In this document: positions 50,781 to 60,010 of the stretch, piece by piece
Position numbering within the stretch: position 1 is the stretch's first letter
Layout: every line of letters starts with the position of its first letter
Assembly (NCBI GenBank): GCA_039812705.1
Contig: JBDIBA010000004.1
Span: 1 to 64,000, forward strand
Source: JBDIBA01 sp039812705
GTDB lineage: Bacteria > Actinomycetota > Acidimicrobiia > Acidimicrobiales > JBBSGY01
Direction: 5' to 3'
DNA: 64,000 nucleotides
Translations under genes and position numbers: made by a program
The notes under the pieces: generated by a model
The model's database searches: none
The model's input: the letters and a program-made list of their open reading frames with translations, nothing else
Told to the model about the DNA's origin: nothing

Positions 50781-52765
50781 CCCACACAAAGTCAACGGGG
50801 CGCCCGGCGCTCAGTTCAGCGAGCAAACTTCGCAAGCTTTCCAGGCATCGAACTTTCGCATTGCTGTTGGTCGTTGGCCTTCTTTTTGGTTCTGTTGTCC
50901 TTCGCTTGGGTCAGCTTCAGCTGGTTAATGGAGATCGATTCCAGACCATTGGGCAATCGCAACGGTTGCGAACCGTCAAGCTTTCCGCGGAGCGTGGGGC
51001 AATCTTTGATAGTTCGGGTCGGGATCTGGCTCAGTCGGTGCCACAGCAGACGATTTGGGCTGATCCCTCTCTTGTTGAGAACAAGGACCAGGCTGCATCG
51101 CTGTTGGCTCCGGTGCTTGGGAAGGAGATTGGCGACCTCACTGACCTGTTGAACAAGCAGGGCCGTTTTGTCTATCTGTCGCGCAAGGTCGACGACTCGA
51201 CTGCTCAAAAGGTTAAGGACCTCAAGATCAAAGGCGTGGCTCAGTACGGCGAGCCGAAGCGTTTCATGTCTTCTGACCCCTACCTGTCTTCACTGATTGG
51301 TCACGTCGGTGTCGACAACGAAGGTCTTTCGGGTCTTGAGCTGCAGTTCGACAAGCAGCTTCGGGGGACTCCTGGAGAAATGGTTGTTGAACAAGACATC
51401 GGCGGGCGTGACATTCCCGGTGGTGTCAACAAAGACACCCCAGCCGTTCGTGGTCAGGACTTGATGTTGACCATCGACAGCGATCTTCAATTCAAGGTCG
51501 AAGAGGCGCTCAAGAACGAGATCAATCTTGCTAATGCCAAGGGCGGCATTGCCGCGGTTATGGACACCAAGACCGGAAACGTCGTGGCGCTTTCCAATTT
51601 GTCGACCAAGACTGGCGAGCGTGGGGGAGAAGTCGTTGCGACTTCCAACAATGCTGCGTTGACGAATGTCTATGAGCCCGGTTCGACATCGAAACTGATC
51701 ACGGCAAGTGCCGCACTTGAAGCCAAGATCGTCAATCCGTCCACGGTGTTCACGGTGGCTGACCGCATGAAGCTTTATGACTCGACGTTTGGTGATTCCG
51801 AAGACCACCCAACGCAGCGGTGGAACACCACCGACATCATCACGACTTCTTCCAACATCGGCACCATTCAGATTGCACAGCAGCTTGGGAAGGAACGCCT
51901 TGATGCGTTTCAGCGTGCATTTGGGTATGGCTCGAAGACAGGTTTGAACTATCCGGGCGAATCTGCCGGTTTGTTGCTTTCGCCAAAGAAGTACTCCGGC
52001 ACGACACTTGCAACGACGGCGATTGGGCAGGGTGTTTCCGTCACTGCAATGCAGATGTTGGCGGCGTTTAACACGATTGCCAACGACGGTGTCTATGTTG
52101 GGCCTCGCCTTGTTGATGCAACCATCGATGCTGACGGCAAGCGTCACGAAACCGACGCAAGCCCAACGCGTCGCGTTGTGTCAGAGCAGACCGCTGCACA
52201 GATGAACTTGATGCTCCAAGAAGTGGTCCGCGTGGGAACGGCAACAGCTGCTCAGATTGACGGCTACGAAGTGGCAGGAAAGACCGGTACGGCGCGCAAG
52301 CCGCGAGCCGACGGAATTGGCTACCAAGACGGCGCTTACATTTCCAGCTTCGCCGGTTTCTTGCCCGCAGGGGACCCCCGTCTTACGGCGATCGTCATTC
52401 TCGACGAGCCAACGCCTATTTACGGCGGTTTGGTTGCGGCCCCAGTGTTTTCAGAGATTGCTCGTTTTGCAGTTCAGCGTTATGGCATTGCGCCAGTAAC
52501 GAGTGGCAGTGACCGCCACGGTGTTCCGTTCGCTGCAGCTTCAGCGTCGGGGGAGCACTCCTCTGGTGACGCAAAGCCGGGCACGACAGCCGAAGATGCC
52601 AATCGCGCGACCGCGGCTGCCAATGCCGGTGCCAGAAAATCCGAAGCACCTGATGGGTCGTCAGGCTCAACATCATCGACCAGCTCGACTTCTGCACCGA
52701 AAACCACAAATCGCTCAACTGTGTCGTCAACCTCAACCACAGCCCAGGCGCGGACTCAACAATGA
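50777..52765 (+). CDS. ftsI: Septal peptidoglycan transpeptidase (class B PBP) FtsI
   Basis: A 662-residue protein. A basic cytoplasmic tail and membrane segment (about 30-50) are followed by a pedestal domain starting ERGAIFDSSGRDLA. The transpeptidase domain has the active-site S303 in STSK, the SSN triad at 358-360 and KTGT at 502-505, so it looks active. The last 90 residues are a Ser/Thr/Ala-rich low-complexity tail without PASTA repeats. It cross-links septal wall together with FtsW. Start and stop overlap ftsL and murE by four bases. Confidence 0.94.
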   Translation: MTHTKSTGRPALSSASKLRKLSRHRTFALLLVVGLLFGSVVLRLGQLQLVNGDRFQTIGQSQRLRTVKLSAERGAIFDSSGRDLAQSVPQQTIWADPSLVENKDQAASLLAPVLGKEIGDLTDLLNKQGRFVYLSRKVDDSTAQKVKDLKIKGVAQYGEPKRFMSSDPYLSSLIGHVGVDNEGLSGLELQFDKQLRGTPGEMVVEQDIGGRDIPGGVNKDTPAVRGQDLMLTIDSDLQFKVEEALKNEINLANAKGGIAAVMDTKTGNVVALSNLSTKTGERGGEVVATSNNAALTNVYEPGSTSKLITASAALEAKIVNPSTVFTVADRMKLYDSTFGDSEDHPTQRWNTTDIITTSSNIGTIQIAQQLGKERLDAFQRAFGYGSKTGLNYPGESAGLLLSPKKYSGTTLATTAIGQGVSVTAMQMLAAFNTIANDGVYVGPRLVDATIDADGKRHETDASPTRRVVSEQTAAQMNLMLQEVVRVGTATAAQIDGYEVAGKTGTARKPRADGIGYQDGAYISSFAGFLPAGDPRLTAIVILDEPTPIYGGLVAAPVFSEIARFAVQRYGIAPVTSGSDRHGVPFAAASASGEHSSGDAKPGTTAEDANRATAAANAGARKSEAPDGSSGSTSSTSSTSAPKTTNRSTVSSTSTTAQARTQQ

Positions 52766-54249
52766 CTTCACTTGAGACGCTACGCGCGGCCGTTGGTGCA
52801 AGCTTGGTCGGAGCTCCCGTGGCGGCGGCCAATGTCGAGATCACAAGCGTTGTCGAGTCGTTACCAGATGTGCTTCCCGGTTCATTGTTCTGTTGTGTGA
52901 AGGGCTCTCGTTTCGATGGTCACGATCTCGCGAGAGAGGCAATTGAAAGTGGTGCGTCCGCCGTTGTAGTTGAACGCGAACTGACCAACATCGACGCGCC
53001 TCAGCTGCTCGTTGCCAACGTGCGTGATGAGCTTGGGCCCATTGCGTCGTGTTTTTATGACAACCCGGCTGGAAAGCTCAAGATGTTTGGCGTCACGGGA
53101 ACCAACGGCAAGACAACGGTTGCGCAGATCCTCGGACATTTGCTGTCGCAGTCCGGTGAGCGCGTTGGGGTCATTGGAACATTGAATGGCGCCTACACCA
53201 GCCCTCCGGCCACCAAGTTGCAAGAGCAACTAGATGCTCTTGTCAGGCAGGGTTCAACGGCATGCGTGATGGAAGTTTCATCCCACGCACTTGCCCAGTC
53301 GCGCGTGAAAGGCGTTCATTTCAGGGTTGGAGTTTTTACGAATCTCACTCAAGACCACCTTGACTACCACCACACAATGGAGGACTACTTCGCCGCCAAG
53401 GCCAGACTCTTCAGCGCGGACTATGTCGATGCGGCTGTCGTCAATACGGACTCCGAATGGGGCAGACGGTTGGTTGACATTGCGAAGAATCAAGGCGTCG
53501 ACAAGGTTCTTACCTATTCGCTGAATGACATCTCTGACTTGCAGTGTCTTGCGAGCTCGACTCGTGGCCAGTGGCGGGGAGAGGAACTCAATTCGCCATT
53601 GGTTGGTGAGTTCAATGCGTCCAACGCATTGGCGGCAATGCTTAGCGCCTGTGAGTTTGGAATGACCGAAAGCGAAGTTGTCCGTGCGCTTTCAACCATG
53701 CCTGGCGTGCCGGGTCGCCTCGAGCGCATTGATGTCGGCCAACGGTTCTCTGTCTTTGTTGATTTTGCGCATACGCCAGACGGGTTGAAGCAAATACTTC
53801 GCACATTGAGTTCCGTGAAGTCTGAGAACGCTCGACTGATTGTTGTTTTCGGTTGCGGTGGCAATCGAGACGCCGCAAAGCGACCCTTAATGGCCAGCGT
53901 TGTCGAGGACTGCGCCGATGTCGTCATCATCACGTCAGACAATCCGCGTGACGAAGATCCCGAAGCAATTGCCAGCGAGATGGTTGCGGGCCTGAATGCG
54001 CCGCATGCAGCAACGGTCGAGACCGATCGCGCCAAAGCAATCGAGGCAGCGTTGAAAATGGCTCGGCATGACGATGTTGTGGTGATTGCCGGCAAGGGTC
54101 ACGAGACGACTCAGGAGATTGCTGGAATCAAGCACCCTTTCGACGATCGCGAAGTTGTGCGAAACATCTTGCATGCCCTTGAGCGAAATGACGTGCCGCA
54201 AGATGACGCGCCGAAGAACGACTCTTTGACTAACGAGGTGGGCAAGTGA
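52762..54249 (+). CDS. murE: UDP-N-acetylmuramoyl-tripeptide synthetase MurE
   Basis: A 495-residue Mur ligase. FGVTGTNGKTTVAQIL is the ATP-binding loop, FTNLTQDHLDYHHTMEDYFAAKARLF the carbamylated-Lys region, and DNPR at 393-396 is the motif that selects meso-diaminopimelate over lysine. This fits the four dap genes in the window. It is followed directly by mraY with a four-base overlap; the murF gene expected between them is absent. Confidence 0.95.
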   Translation: MTSLETLRAAVGASLVGAPVAAANVEITSVVESLPDVLPGSLFCCVKGSRFDGHDLAREAIESGASAVVVERELTNIDAPQLLVANVRDELGPIASCFYDNPAGKLKMFGVTGTNGKTTVAQILGHLLSQSGERVGVIGTLNGAYTSPPATKLQEQLDALVRQGSTACVMEVSSHALAQSRVKGVHFRVGVFTNLTQDHLDYHHTMEDYFAAKARLFSADYVDAAVVNTDSEWGRRLVDIAKNQGVDKVLTYSLNDISDLQCLASSTRGQWRGEELNSPLVGEFNASNALAAMLSACEFGMTESEVVRALSTMPGVPGRLERIDVGQRFSVFVDFAHTPDGLKQILRTLSSVKSENARLIVVFGCGGNRDAAKRPLMASVVEDCADVVIITSDNPRDEDPEAIASEMVAGLNAPHAATVETDRAKAIEAALKMARHDDVVVIAGKGHETTQEIAGIKHPFDDREVVRNILHALERNDVPQDDAPKNDSLTNEVGK

Positions 54250-55280
54250 TCGGTCTCTTGTTGGGCGCAACCGTTGCGACCCTGTTGTCTTTGCTCATCA
54301 CGCCGCTGTTCATTGCCTGGCTGAGAGACCGCAGCATTGGTCAGCAGGTTCGCGATGATGGACCCCACGGTCACCACACAAAGGCGGGCACTCCCACGAT
54401 CGGTGGAGTCTGTTTCGTGCTTGCAGCGGTGATTGGTTACGGCGTTGCGCATTCCATGCCGAACGTTGTCTACACGCGTACTGGTTTGTTGACCATGTTG
54501 GTGATTCTGCTCACAGCAATCGTTGGCTTGGTCGATGACTGGATAAAGATCCGCAACGGTCGCAGCCTCGGTCTGAAAAGTTGGCAAAAACTGACCGGTC
54601 AATTCATCGCAGCCGCGATTTTCGCGATCCTTGCGGTCTACTGGGGCAACGTCAGCACGACACTTGCCTTCACACGAGGTGATTCCACAGGCATCGACTT
54701 GGGCAACATTGGTTGGATTCTCTTTGCGATCTTCGTGATTGTTGGTTTCTCGAATGCAGTCAACCTCACCGATGGTCTCGATGGCTTGGCTGCCGGCGCA
54801 TCGGCGTTTGCGTTTTCGTTCTTTGCCGTTGTCGGGTTTTGGCAGCTGCGTCACCGCAGTGTTTACGGCGTTTACGGCGCACTTGACTTGGCCGTGATCG
54901 CAGTTGCAATGGCCGGCGCGCTGATTGGTTTTCTTTGGTTCAATGCGGCTCCTGCGCGATTGTTCATGGGCGACGTCGGTTCGTTGGCCATCGGTGCAGG
55001 TGTCGCGGCGCTTGGTCTGGTCATGAACGTCCACCTGTTGTTACCCGTCATCGGCGGCCTGTTTGTTCTTGAAACCTTGTCGGTGATTGTGCAAGTGATC
55101 AGCTTCAGATTCTTCAAGAAGCGCGTGTTTGCCATGGCGCCCATTCATCACCATTTCGAACTCAAGGGTTGGCCTGAAACCCATGTGATCATCCGTTTTT
55201 GGATTATCTCCGGTCTTTTCACGGCGCTTGCACTTTGCCTCTTCTACGCAGACTTCTTGTCTGTTCCAAAGGTGGTGTAG
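54246..55280 (+). CDS. mraY: Phospho-N-acetylmuramoyl-pentapeptide transferase
   Basis: A 344-residue ten-helix enzyme making lipid I from UDP-MurNAc-pentapeptide and undecaprenyl phosphate. DDGPHGHHTKAGTPTIGG, LVDDWIKI (Asp pair), NAVNLTDGLDGLAAG, FMGDVGSLA and MAPIHHHFELKGWPE are the conserved cytoplasmic loops. The GTG overlaps the murE stop. Its stop abuts the ftsW start, where murD usually lies in other Actinobacteria. Confidence 0.96.
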   Translation: MIGLLLGATVATLLSLLITPLFIAWLRDRSIGQQVRDDGPHGHHTKAGTPTIGGVCFVLAAVIGYGVAHSMPNVVYTRTGLLTMLVILLTAIVGLVDDWIKIRNGRSLGLKSWQKLTGQFIAAAIFAILAVYWGNVSTTLAFTRGDSTGIDLGNIGWILFAIFVIVGFSNAVNLTDGLDGLAAGASAFAFSFFAVVGFWQLRHRSVYGVYGALDLAVIAVAMAGALIGFLWFNAAPARLFMGDVGSLAIGAGVAALGLVMNVHLLLPVIGGLFVLETLSVIVQVISFRFFKKRVFAMAPIHHHFELKGWPETHVIIRFWIISGLFTALALCLFYADFLSVPKVV

Positions 55281-56558
55281 ATGAACCTCGCGATGCCTCG
55301 GTTGTTGAGCAAGGCGGGCGGGCGCCTCGAACGCGCCGGAGTCCTCAAGCCTCACGGCGCAACGACTGCCACCAAGAATCCAAAGTCGAGCGAACGCTCC
55401 GCCGCTCGCGCCAATGCAGAAGCCTTCGGTAGTTACTTTCAGCTGGTTGTACTTGTTGTTGTGCTGTGCGCCTTCGGTTTGATGATGGTCTTGTCGGCCT
55501 CGTCGGTTGAGGCCCTGCGCGTGTACGAAAACTCCTGGCTCTACTTCCAACGACAGGCCATCTGGCTCGTTCTTGGGATGGTCGTGCTTTGGGTTACCTC
55601 ACGAATCGACTATCAGCAGTGGCGTAAATGGACCACGCCGATGCTCTTTATTTCTGGAATCGCGCTTGTGTTGGTGCTTGTTCCAGGAATTGGAATCACG
55701 GTTTGGGGTTCGACGCGTTGGTTGGGTTTCGGGCCATTACGTGTACAGCCGTCCGAGATTGCAAAGTTTGCTGTGATGGTTTTTTGTTGCGACTTGTTGG
55801 CGCGACGTTCCCACCTGCTGGATGACTGGCGTGCAACGACAAAGCCGGTGATCGCCGTGTTTTTGATCTTTGCAACTCTCGTCATGGTCGAGCCCGACAT
55901 GGGCACAACGCTGGTTACTGCCAGCGTTGTTGTAACTGCGCTGTTTGTTGCGGGAACGCCCATCAAGCGGATGTTGAAGTTGGGTGCTGTTGCTGTTGCT
56001 GTTGCCTCTGCGCTTGCCGTGCTGGAGCCCTACCGTCGCGAACGGTTGATGTCGTTTAGAGACCCGTTTGCAGACGCTGCGAACACGGGTTACCAAATGG
56101 TTCAGTCGCTTGTTGGTATTGGCAGCGGCGGCTTGACCGGTGTTGGGCTTGGCGAGAGCAGAGCAAAATGGGGTTTCTTGCCAAATGCTCACACTGACTT
56201 CATTTTTGCGGTTATCGCCGAAGAACTAGGTTTGATCGGCGCGACTTTGGTTCTCGGCCTCTTCATTGGCTTTGCGATCCTGGGCGCGCGTGTGGCTTGT
56301 CGTGCGCCTGATCACTTTGGAACGATGATGGCGGCTTGCATCACCGCTTGGATTGTTTTCCAAGCGTTTTTGAACATCGCGGCCGTGATTGGCCTTGTGC
56401 CGGTTACGGGCGTTCCATTGCCATTCCTTAGCCAGGGCGGTACGTCGCTCGTCATCTTGTTGGCAGCCACTGGGGTGTTGTTGAATATCGCGCACAAAGG
56501 CGAACTCGCGAACCGCAAGTCGCCATTGCGCACAGCATCGGAGGCGGCCAAGTCATGA
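55281..56558 (+). CDS. ftsW: Septal peptidoglycan polymerase FtsW (SEDS family)
   Basis: A 425-residue protein. An extended basic cytoplasmic N terminus of about 50 residues is followed by about ten membrane segments. LMMVLSASSVEAL, WGSTRWLGFGPLRVQPSEIAKFAVM, MVEPDMGTTLV, GLGESRAKWGFLPNAHTDFIFAVIAEELG and PFLSQGGTSLVILL are SEDS signatures, including the catalytic Asp loop. It polymerises lipid II with FtsI. Assignment as FtsW rather than RodA rests on its place between mraY and murG. Confidence 0.93.
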   Translation: MNLAMPRLLSKAGGRLERAGVLKPHGATTATKNPKSSERSAARANAEAFGSYFQLVVLVVVLCAFGLMMVLSASSVEALRVYENSWLYFQRQAIWLVLGMVVLWVTSRIDYQQWRKWTTPMLFISGIALVLVLVPGIGITVWGSTRWLGFGPLRVQPSEIAKFAVMVFCCDLLARRSHLLDDWRATTKPVIAVFLIFATLVMVEPDMGTTLVTASVVVTALFVAGTPIKRMLKLGAVAVAVASALAVLEPYRRERLMSFRDPFADAANTGYQMVQSLVGIGSGGLTGVGLGESRAKWGFLPNAHTDFIFAVIAEELGLIGATLVLGLFIGFAILGARVACRAPDHFGTMMAACITAWIVFQAFLNIAAVIGLVPVTGVPLPFLSQGGTSLVILLAATGVLLNIAHKGELANRKSPLRTASEAAKS

Positions 56559-57676
56559 GTAAGACCTATGCGGTAATTGCAGGCGGTGGAACCGGCGGCC
56601 ACGTTTATCCCGCACTTGCCATTGCAGAAGCCTTGATTGCGCGCGGGTATTCGAATGAAGAGATCTTGTTCGTGGGTTCAACGCGTGGACTCGAAGCTCG
56701 AATCATTCCTGACGCTGGTCACCGCATCAAGCTTCTTCCGGGCCGTGGCATTTCACGCAAGCCGTCGGTTGAATCGTTGGAGGCAATCGGCGGCCTTGCT
56801 AAGGCACTGTTCCTTGCTTTTCGTTTGTTGATGAAGGAGAAGCCAAAGGTTGTTGTTTCCGTTGGCGGATATGCGGCGGCGCCTTGCGCGTTTGCGGCTG
56901 TTGCTTTGCGCATTCCACTGGTCGTTGCTGAATCCAATGCTGTTCCCGGTGCCGTGCATCGAATTGTTGGTCGTTTTGCGGCGGCTAATGCGGTTGCACT
57001 GCCAGGCACTGCGCTTCCCAATGCAGTTGTTACAGGAAATCCGCTGCGCGGAGTGTTTGCAAACTTTGAACGTGGTGTTCCCGCCAAGGCAAGGGCTCGC
57101 AACGAGCTTGGAATTGCAACCGAACCGGTTGTGATTGCGATCTTTGGTGGTTCACTCGGCGCGCGCAGCATCAACATTGCAGCTATCGAGCTTGCCAAGG
57201 CGTGGGCCGATGTTGACAACGTCAAGATCCGTCACGTTGTTGGCTCAAGAGATTGGATCAGTCGAGATCCCGAGCTGGACCACGAAAGTGTGCAGCAGAC
57301 AAACCCCAATTACGAGGCGGTCGAGTACGAGCCAAACATGGCGCGCCTGTTGTCAGCTGCAGACATTGCCGTTTGTCGTTCTGGCGCGACAACCATCGCC
57401 GAACTGTCGGCAGCAGGAATTGCCAGCGTGTTGATTCCATTTCCGTTTGCGGCCGGTGATCATCAAAGCGCAAATGCGCGAATCCTCGAGGAAGTCGGCG
57501 CAGCAAGGGTCATTAAAGATCGCAACTGTTCCGGCAAGAGCCTGATTAAAGCTTTGTTGCCATTGGTTGGTTCCAAGACGGCTCGAGACAGTGCTGCCAA
57601 TGCTGCCAAGAAGCTTGCCGTTCCCGGCGCTGCCGAGAGAGTTGCCGATCTTGTTGAGAGGAATGCAACTAGCTGA
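56555..57676 (+). CDS. murG: UDP-N-acetylglucosamine transferase MurG
   Basis: A 373-residue GT28 enzyme adding GlcNAc to lipid I to give lipid II. IAGGGTGGHVYPALAIAEAL is the first glycine-rich loop, followed by VVSVGGYAAAPCAFAA, LVVAESNAVPGAVHRI (usually E-Q-N; here E-S-N), IFGGSLGARSIN and CRSGATTIAEL. The ATG overlaps the ftsW stop. Its stop shares one base with the murC start. Confidence 0.95.
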   Translation: MSKTYAVIAGGGTGGHVYPALAIAEALIARGYSNEEILFVGSTRGLEARIIPDAGHRIKLLPGRGISRKPSVESLEAIGGLAKALFLAFRLLMKEKPKVVVSVGGYAAAPCAFAAVALRIPLVVAESNAVPGAVHRIVGRFAAANAVALPGTALPNAVVTGNPLRGVFANFERGVPAKARARNELGIATEPVVIAIFGGSLGARSINIAAIELAKAWADVDNVKIRHVVGSRDWISRDPELDHESVQQTNPNYEAVEYEPNMARLLSAADIAVCRSGATTIAELSAAGIASVLIPFPFAAGDHQSANARILEEVGAARVIKDRNCSGKSLIKALLPLVGSKTARDSAANAAKKLAVPGAAERVADLVERNATS

Positions 57677-59055
57677 TGACGCCGTTGCCAACTGTCGATC
57701 TTTCAGTTCCACAACGCATTCACATTGTCGGTATCGGCGGCACTGGAATGAGTGCCATTGCGCGAGTCCTTCACGACATGGGCCACAGCATTTCAGGTTC
57801 AGATGCCCAAGAGTCACCGACGCTGGAATCGCTACGCAGCCTCGGTATCAATGTGACGGCTGGTCACAACCCCGCAAACATCAGTGATTCTGTTGACCTT
57901 GTGGCAATTTCAACGGCAGTTGGTTCGACCAATGCAGATGTGCAAGCTGCTCGCGAAAAAATGAAACCGGTAGTCAGTCGCGCGACCATTTTGAGTGCCA
58001 TTGCGCGCACCAAACGCGTCGTTGCTGTTGCCGGAACGCATGGAAAAACAACAACTTCTTCGCTAGTTGCTGCGGCGCTTAGTGGTGGCGGCCTGCAACC
58101 ATCTTGGATTATTGGCGGGGACATTGGTGGCAAGGGCGGTGCAAACTGGGGCAGTGGCGAGTGGCTGGTTCTTGAAGCAGATGAGAGCGACGGCACGTTT
58201 TTAACGCTTGGCGCCGAATGCGGTGTCGTTACAAACATCGAGCCCGATCACCTCGAGCACTATGGCGGCTGGCCACAGTTGCAGCAGGCCTTTGTCGACT
58301 TTGTCGAAGCCATTGGTGGTCCGGTGTTTGTGTGTGTAGATGACGTCGGCGTGCGTGACATGGTCGACACCCTTGGAAAGCTTGACCGAATACACACTTA
58401 TGGAACATCGCAGGGCGCCGATTGGCAGATTCAAGACGTTAAGCCCAGCGACTTTGGTGTGTCGTTCACAGTGGTTAACGAGGGTGAAGCAACCGCCCTT
58501 GTTGTTCCCGTCCCTGGAATGCACAACGCGCGTAACGCCACGGCCGCATTTGGTTTGGCTGTTTCCTTGCAAGCAGATCGCGAGGGGGCTGCGCGGGCAA
58601 TCGCTGATTTTGTTGGGGTGGGAAGACGCTTTCAACAGCGCGGCAACAAAGCAGGCGTTGTCTTTGTCGATGACTATGCGCATTTACCAACGGAAGTTGA
58701 AGCCGCAATCTCTGCCGCAAAAGACGGTTCTTGGAACCGTGTGGTTGCGGTATTTCAACCGCATCGCTATTCGCGCACCGAACAAGTCGGCAAAGACTTT
58801 GCAGACTCTTTCAGAGACGCAGACGTTGTTGTCTTGACCGACGTTTATGCAGCGGGTGAATCACCAAGGCCCGGCATCGACGGAGACCTTGTTCGTAACG
58901 CGGTTGAAGCAACCGGAAAACAGGTTTTTTACGTTCAAGATCGCCAGCAGTTGGCGTCCGCCGTGCGCGAGCTGTTGTTTGAAGGCGACATTTGCTTGAG
59001 CCTTGGCGCCGGCGACATCACCAAACTTGCCGACGAGGTGCAAGATGGCCTCTAA
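57676..59055 (+). CDS. murC: UDP-N-acetylmuramate-L-alanine ligase
   Basis: A 459-residue Mur ligase adding the first alanine. IHIVGIGGTGMSAIARVL is the N-terminal UDP-binding loop; AGTHGKTTTSSLVAAAL (near 118) binds ATP; LEADESDGTFL and NIEPDHLEHYGG are central, and FQPHRYSRTEQV is C-terminal. Length is normal, with no MurB fusion. Its last 11 bases overlap ftsQ. murB, which in many bacteria follows murC, is absent. Confidence 0.95.
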   Translation: MTPLPTVDLSVPQRIHIVGIGGTGMSAIARVLHDMGHSISGSDAQESPTLESLRSLGINVTAGHNPANISDSVDLVAISTAVGSTNADVQAAREKMKPVVSRATILSAIARTKRVVAVAGTHGKTTTSSLVAAALSGGGLQPSWIIGGDIGGKGGANWGSGEWLVLEADESDGTFLTLGAECGVVTNIEPDHLEHYGGWPQLQQAFVDFVEAIGGPVFVCVDDVGVRDMVDTLGKLDRIHTYGTSQGADWQIQDVKPSDFGVSFTVVNEGEATALVVPVPGMHNARNATAAFGLAVSLQADREGAARAIADFVGVGRRFQQRGNKAGVVFVDDYAHLPTEVEAAISAAKDGSWNRVVAVFQPHRYSRTEQVGKDFADSFRDADVVVLTDVYAAGESPRPGIDGDLVRNAVEATGKQVFYVQDRQQLASAVRELLFEGDICLSLGAGDITKLADEVQDGL

Positions 59056-59794
59056 GGCCACGCGCAACAAACAACTGCTTAGCGATTCCGCAAAGTCAAA
59101 GCTCAAAATCGTGGTCCCGTTAGTCCTTGTTGTGTTGCTAGCGGCTGGGGTTGCTGTTGGTGTGTTCAATGTTGGACGTGTTGAGAAGCAACACGTTGTT
59201 GGCAATACGAAGGCGAGCACGGAAGCGGTCTTAGAAGCCGCGGCGGTCAAGCGTGGCTCGCCGCTGTTTACTGCAACTTCGTCTGCAATCAACAAGCGGG
59301 TGGTTGCCAAACAGCCCTGGGTTTCCAAAGCTGAGGTCATCAAACGCTGGCCTTCAACGCTTGAGTTTCATGTCACCGAACGCGTTCCGGTTGCCCAGCT
59401 GGTCACCGATGACAAGCGTTGGGCTTTGGTTAGCAATGACGGAGTCGTTCTGGAAGTGGTTGCAAAACAAGCCCCCGCATTTCCACTTGTCATGGACGAA
59501 ACCGTCGCGCCGACGCCCGGCGCGAAAGCCAACGACCGGGCCATGAAGTTGATCTCGATGGTGGACCACCTTCCTGATTCCTTGCGTCCCAAGGTTGTGC
59601 AGTTGCAATTGCGCGGGGACAGCGACGGTTACCTTGGGCTTAACTCGGGTCCGATTGTGGAGCTTGGTCCGATTGACCAAGAGTTGGGCTCAAAGCTGAC
59701 AGCGGCGGCTGCCGTGCTTGGCAAAGAAGACAACGCGAAAATCAAGAGCCTCGATGTGCGCACGCCGCGCATGCCGCTGGCTCAACCCAAGTAG
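59045..59794 (+). CDS. ftsQ: Cell division protein FtsQ
   Basis: A 249-residue bitopic protein. A basic cytoplasmic N terminus of about 20 residues and a membrane segment (about 22-42) are followed by a POTRA domain (GRVEKQHVVGNTKASTEAVLEAAAVKRGSPLF) and the FtsQ domain (WVSKAEVIKRWPSTLEFHVTERVPVA). It bridges early and late division proteins. ATG 59045 is chosen for GAGGTG at 59034-59039 and because the protein then starts with the usual short basic tail. Confidence 0.92.
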   Translation: MASKATRNKQLLSDSAKSKLKIVVPLVLVVLLAAGVAVGVFNVGRVEKQHVVGNTKASTEAVLEAAAVKRGSPLFTATSSAINKRVVAKQPWVSKAEVIKRWPSTLEFHVTERVPVAQLVTDDKRWALVSNDGVVLEVVAKQAPAFPLVMDETVAPTPGAKANDRAMKLISMVDHLPDSLRPKVVQLQLRGDSDGYLGLNSGPIVELGPIDQELGSKLTAAAAVLGKEDNAKIKSLDVRTPRMPLAQPK

Positions 59795-60010
59795 CAATCA
59801 ACCAGCGATTACCGTCGTCGGTGCGGGTTCGCAACGGTGTCTACCTGGTGCTCAACCCTTGATTGAGGGTCTAGAGAAACGGTGAAGTCGCAACCTGGGC
59901 CTGATGGTGGGTCGATTAACATGACTCGCGAACGATCAACATCGTTCTTTACGTCAGTTTTTCTGTAGCCCTCTCGCTGCAGTTCGTTTCAATGGGGAGA
60001 AGCCGACGCC
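59795..60010 (+). promoter_or_regulatory. ftsZ upstream region with promoter and inverted repeats
   Basis: A 216-bp gap. TAACAT (59917-59922) is a candidate -10. Eight bases later begins a perfect inverted repeat, GAACGAT (59930-59936) and ATCGTTC (59941-59947) around CAAC, which would be the 5' end of the transcript or an operator. An earlier small hairpin pairs ACCCT with AGGGT near 59855-59870. GGGGAGAAG ends about nine bases before the GTG. ftsZ therefore probably has its own promoter. Confidence 0.5.

Noticed and set aside
59930..59947. GAACGATCAACATCGTTC before ftsZ as a LexA box
   Set aside because: Its GAAC and GTTC are separated by ten bases, not four; kept only as an unexplained inverted repeat.
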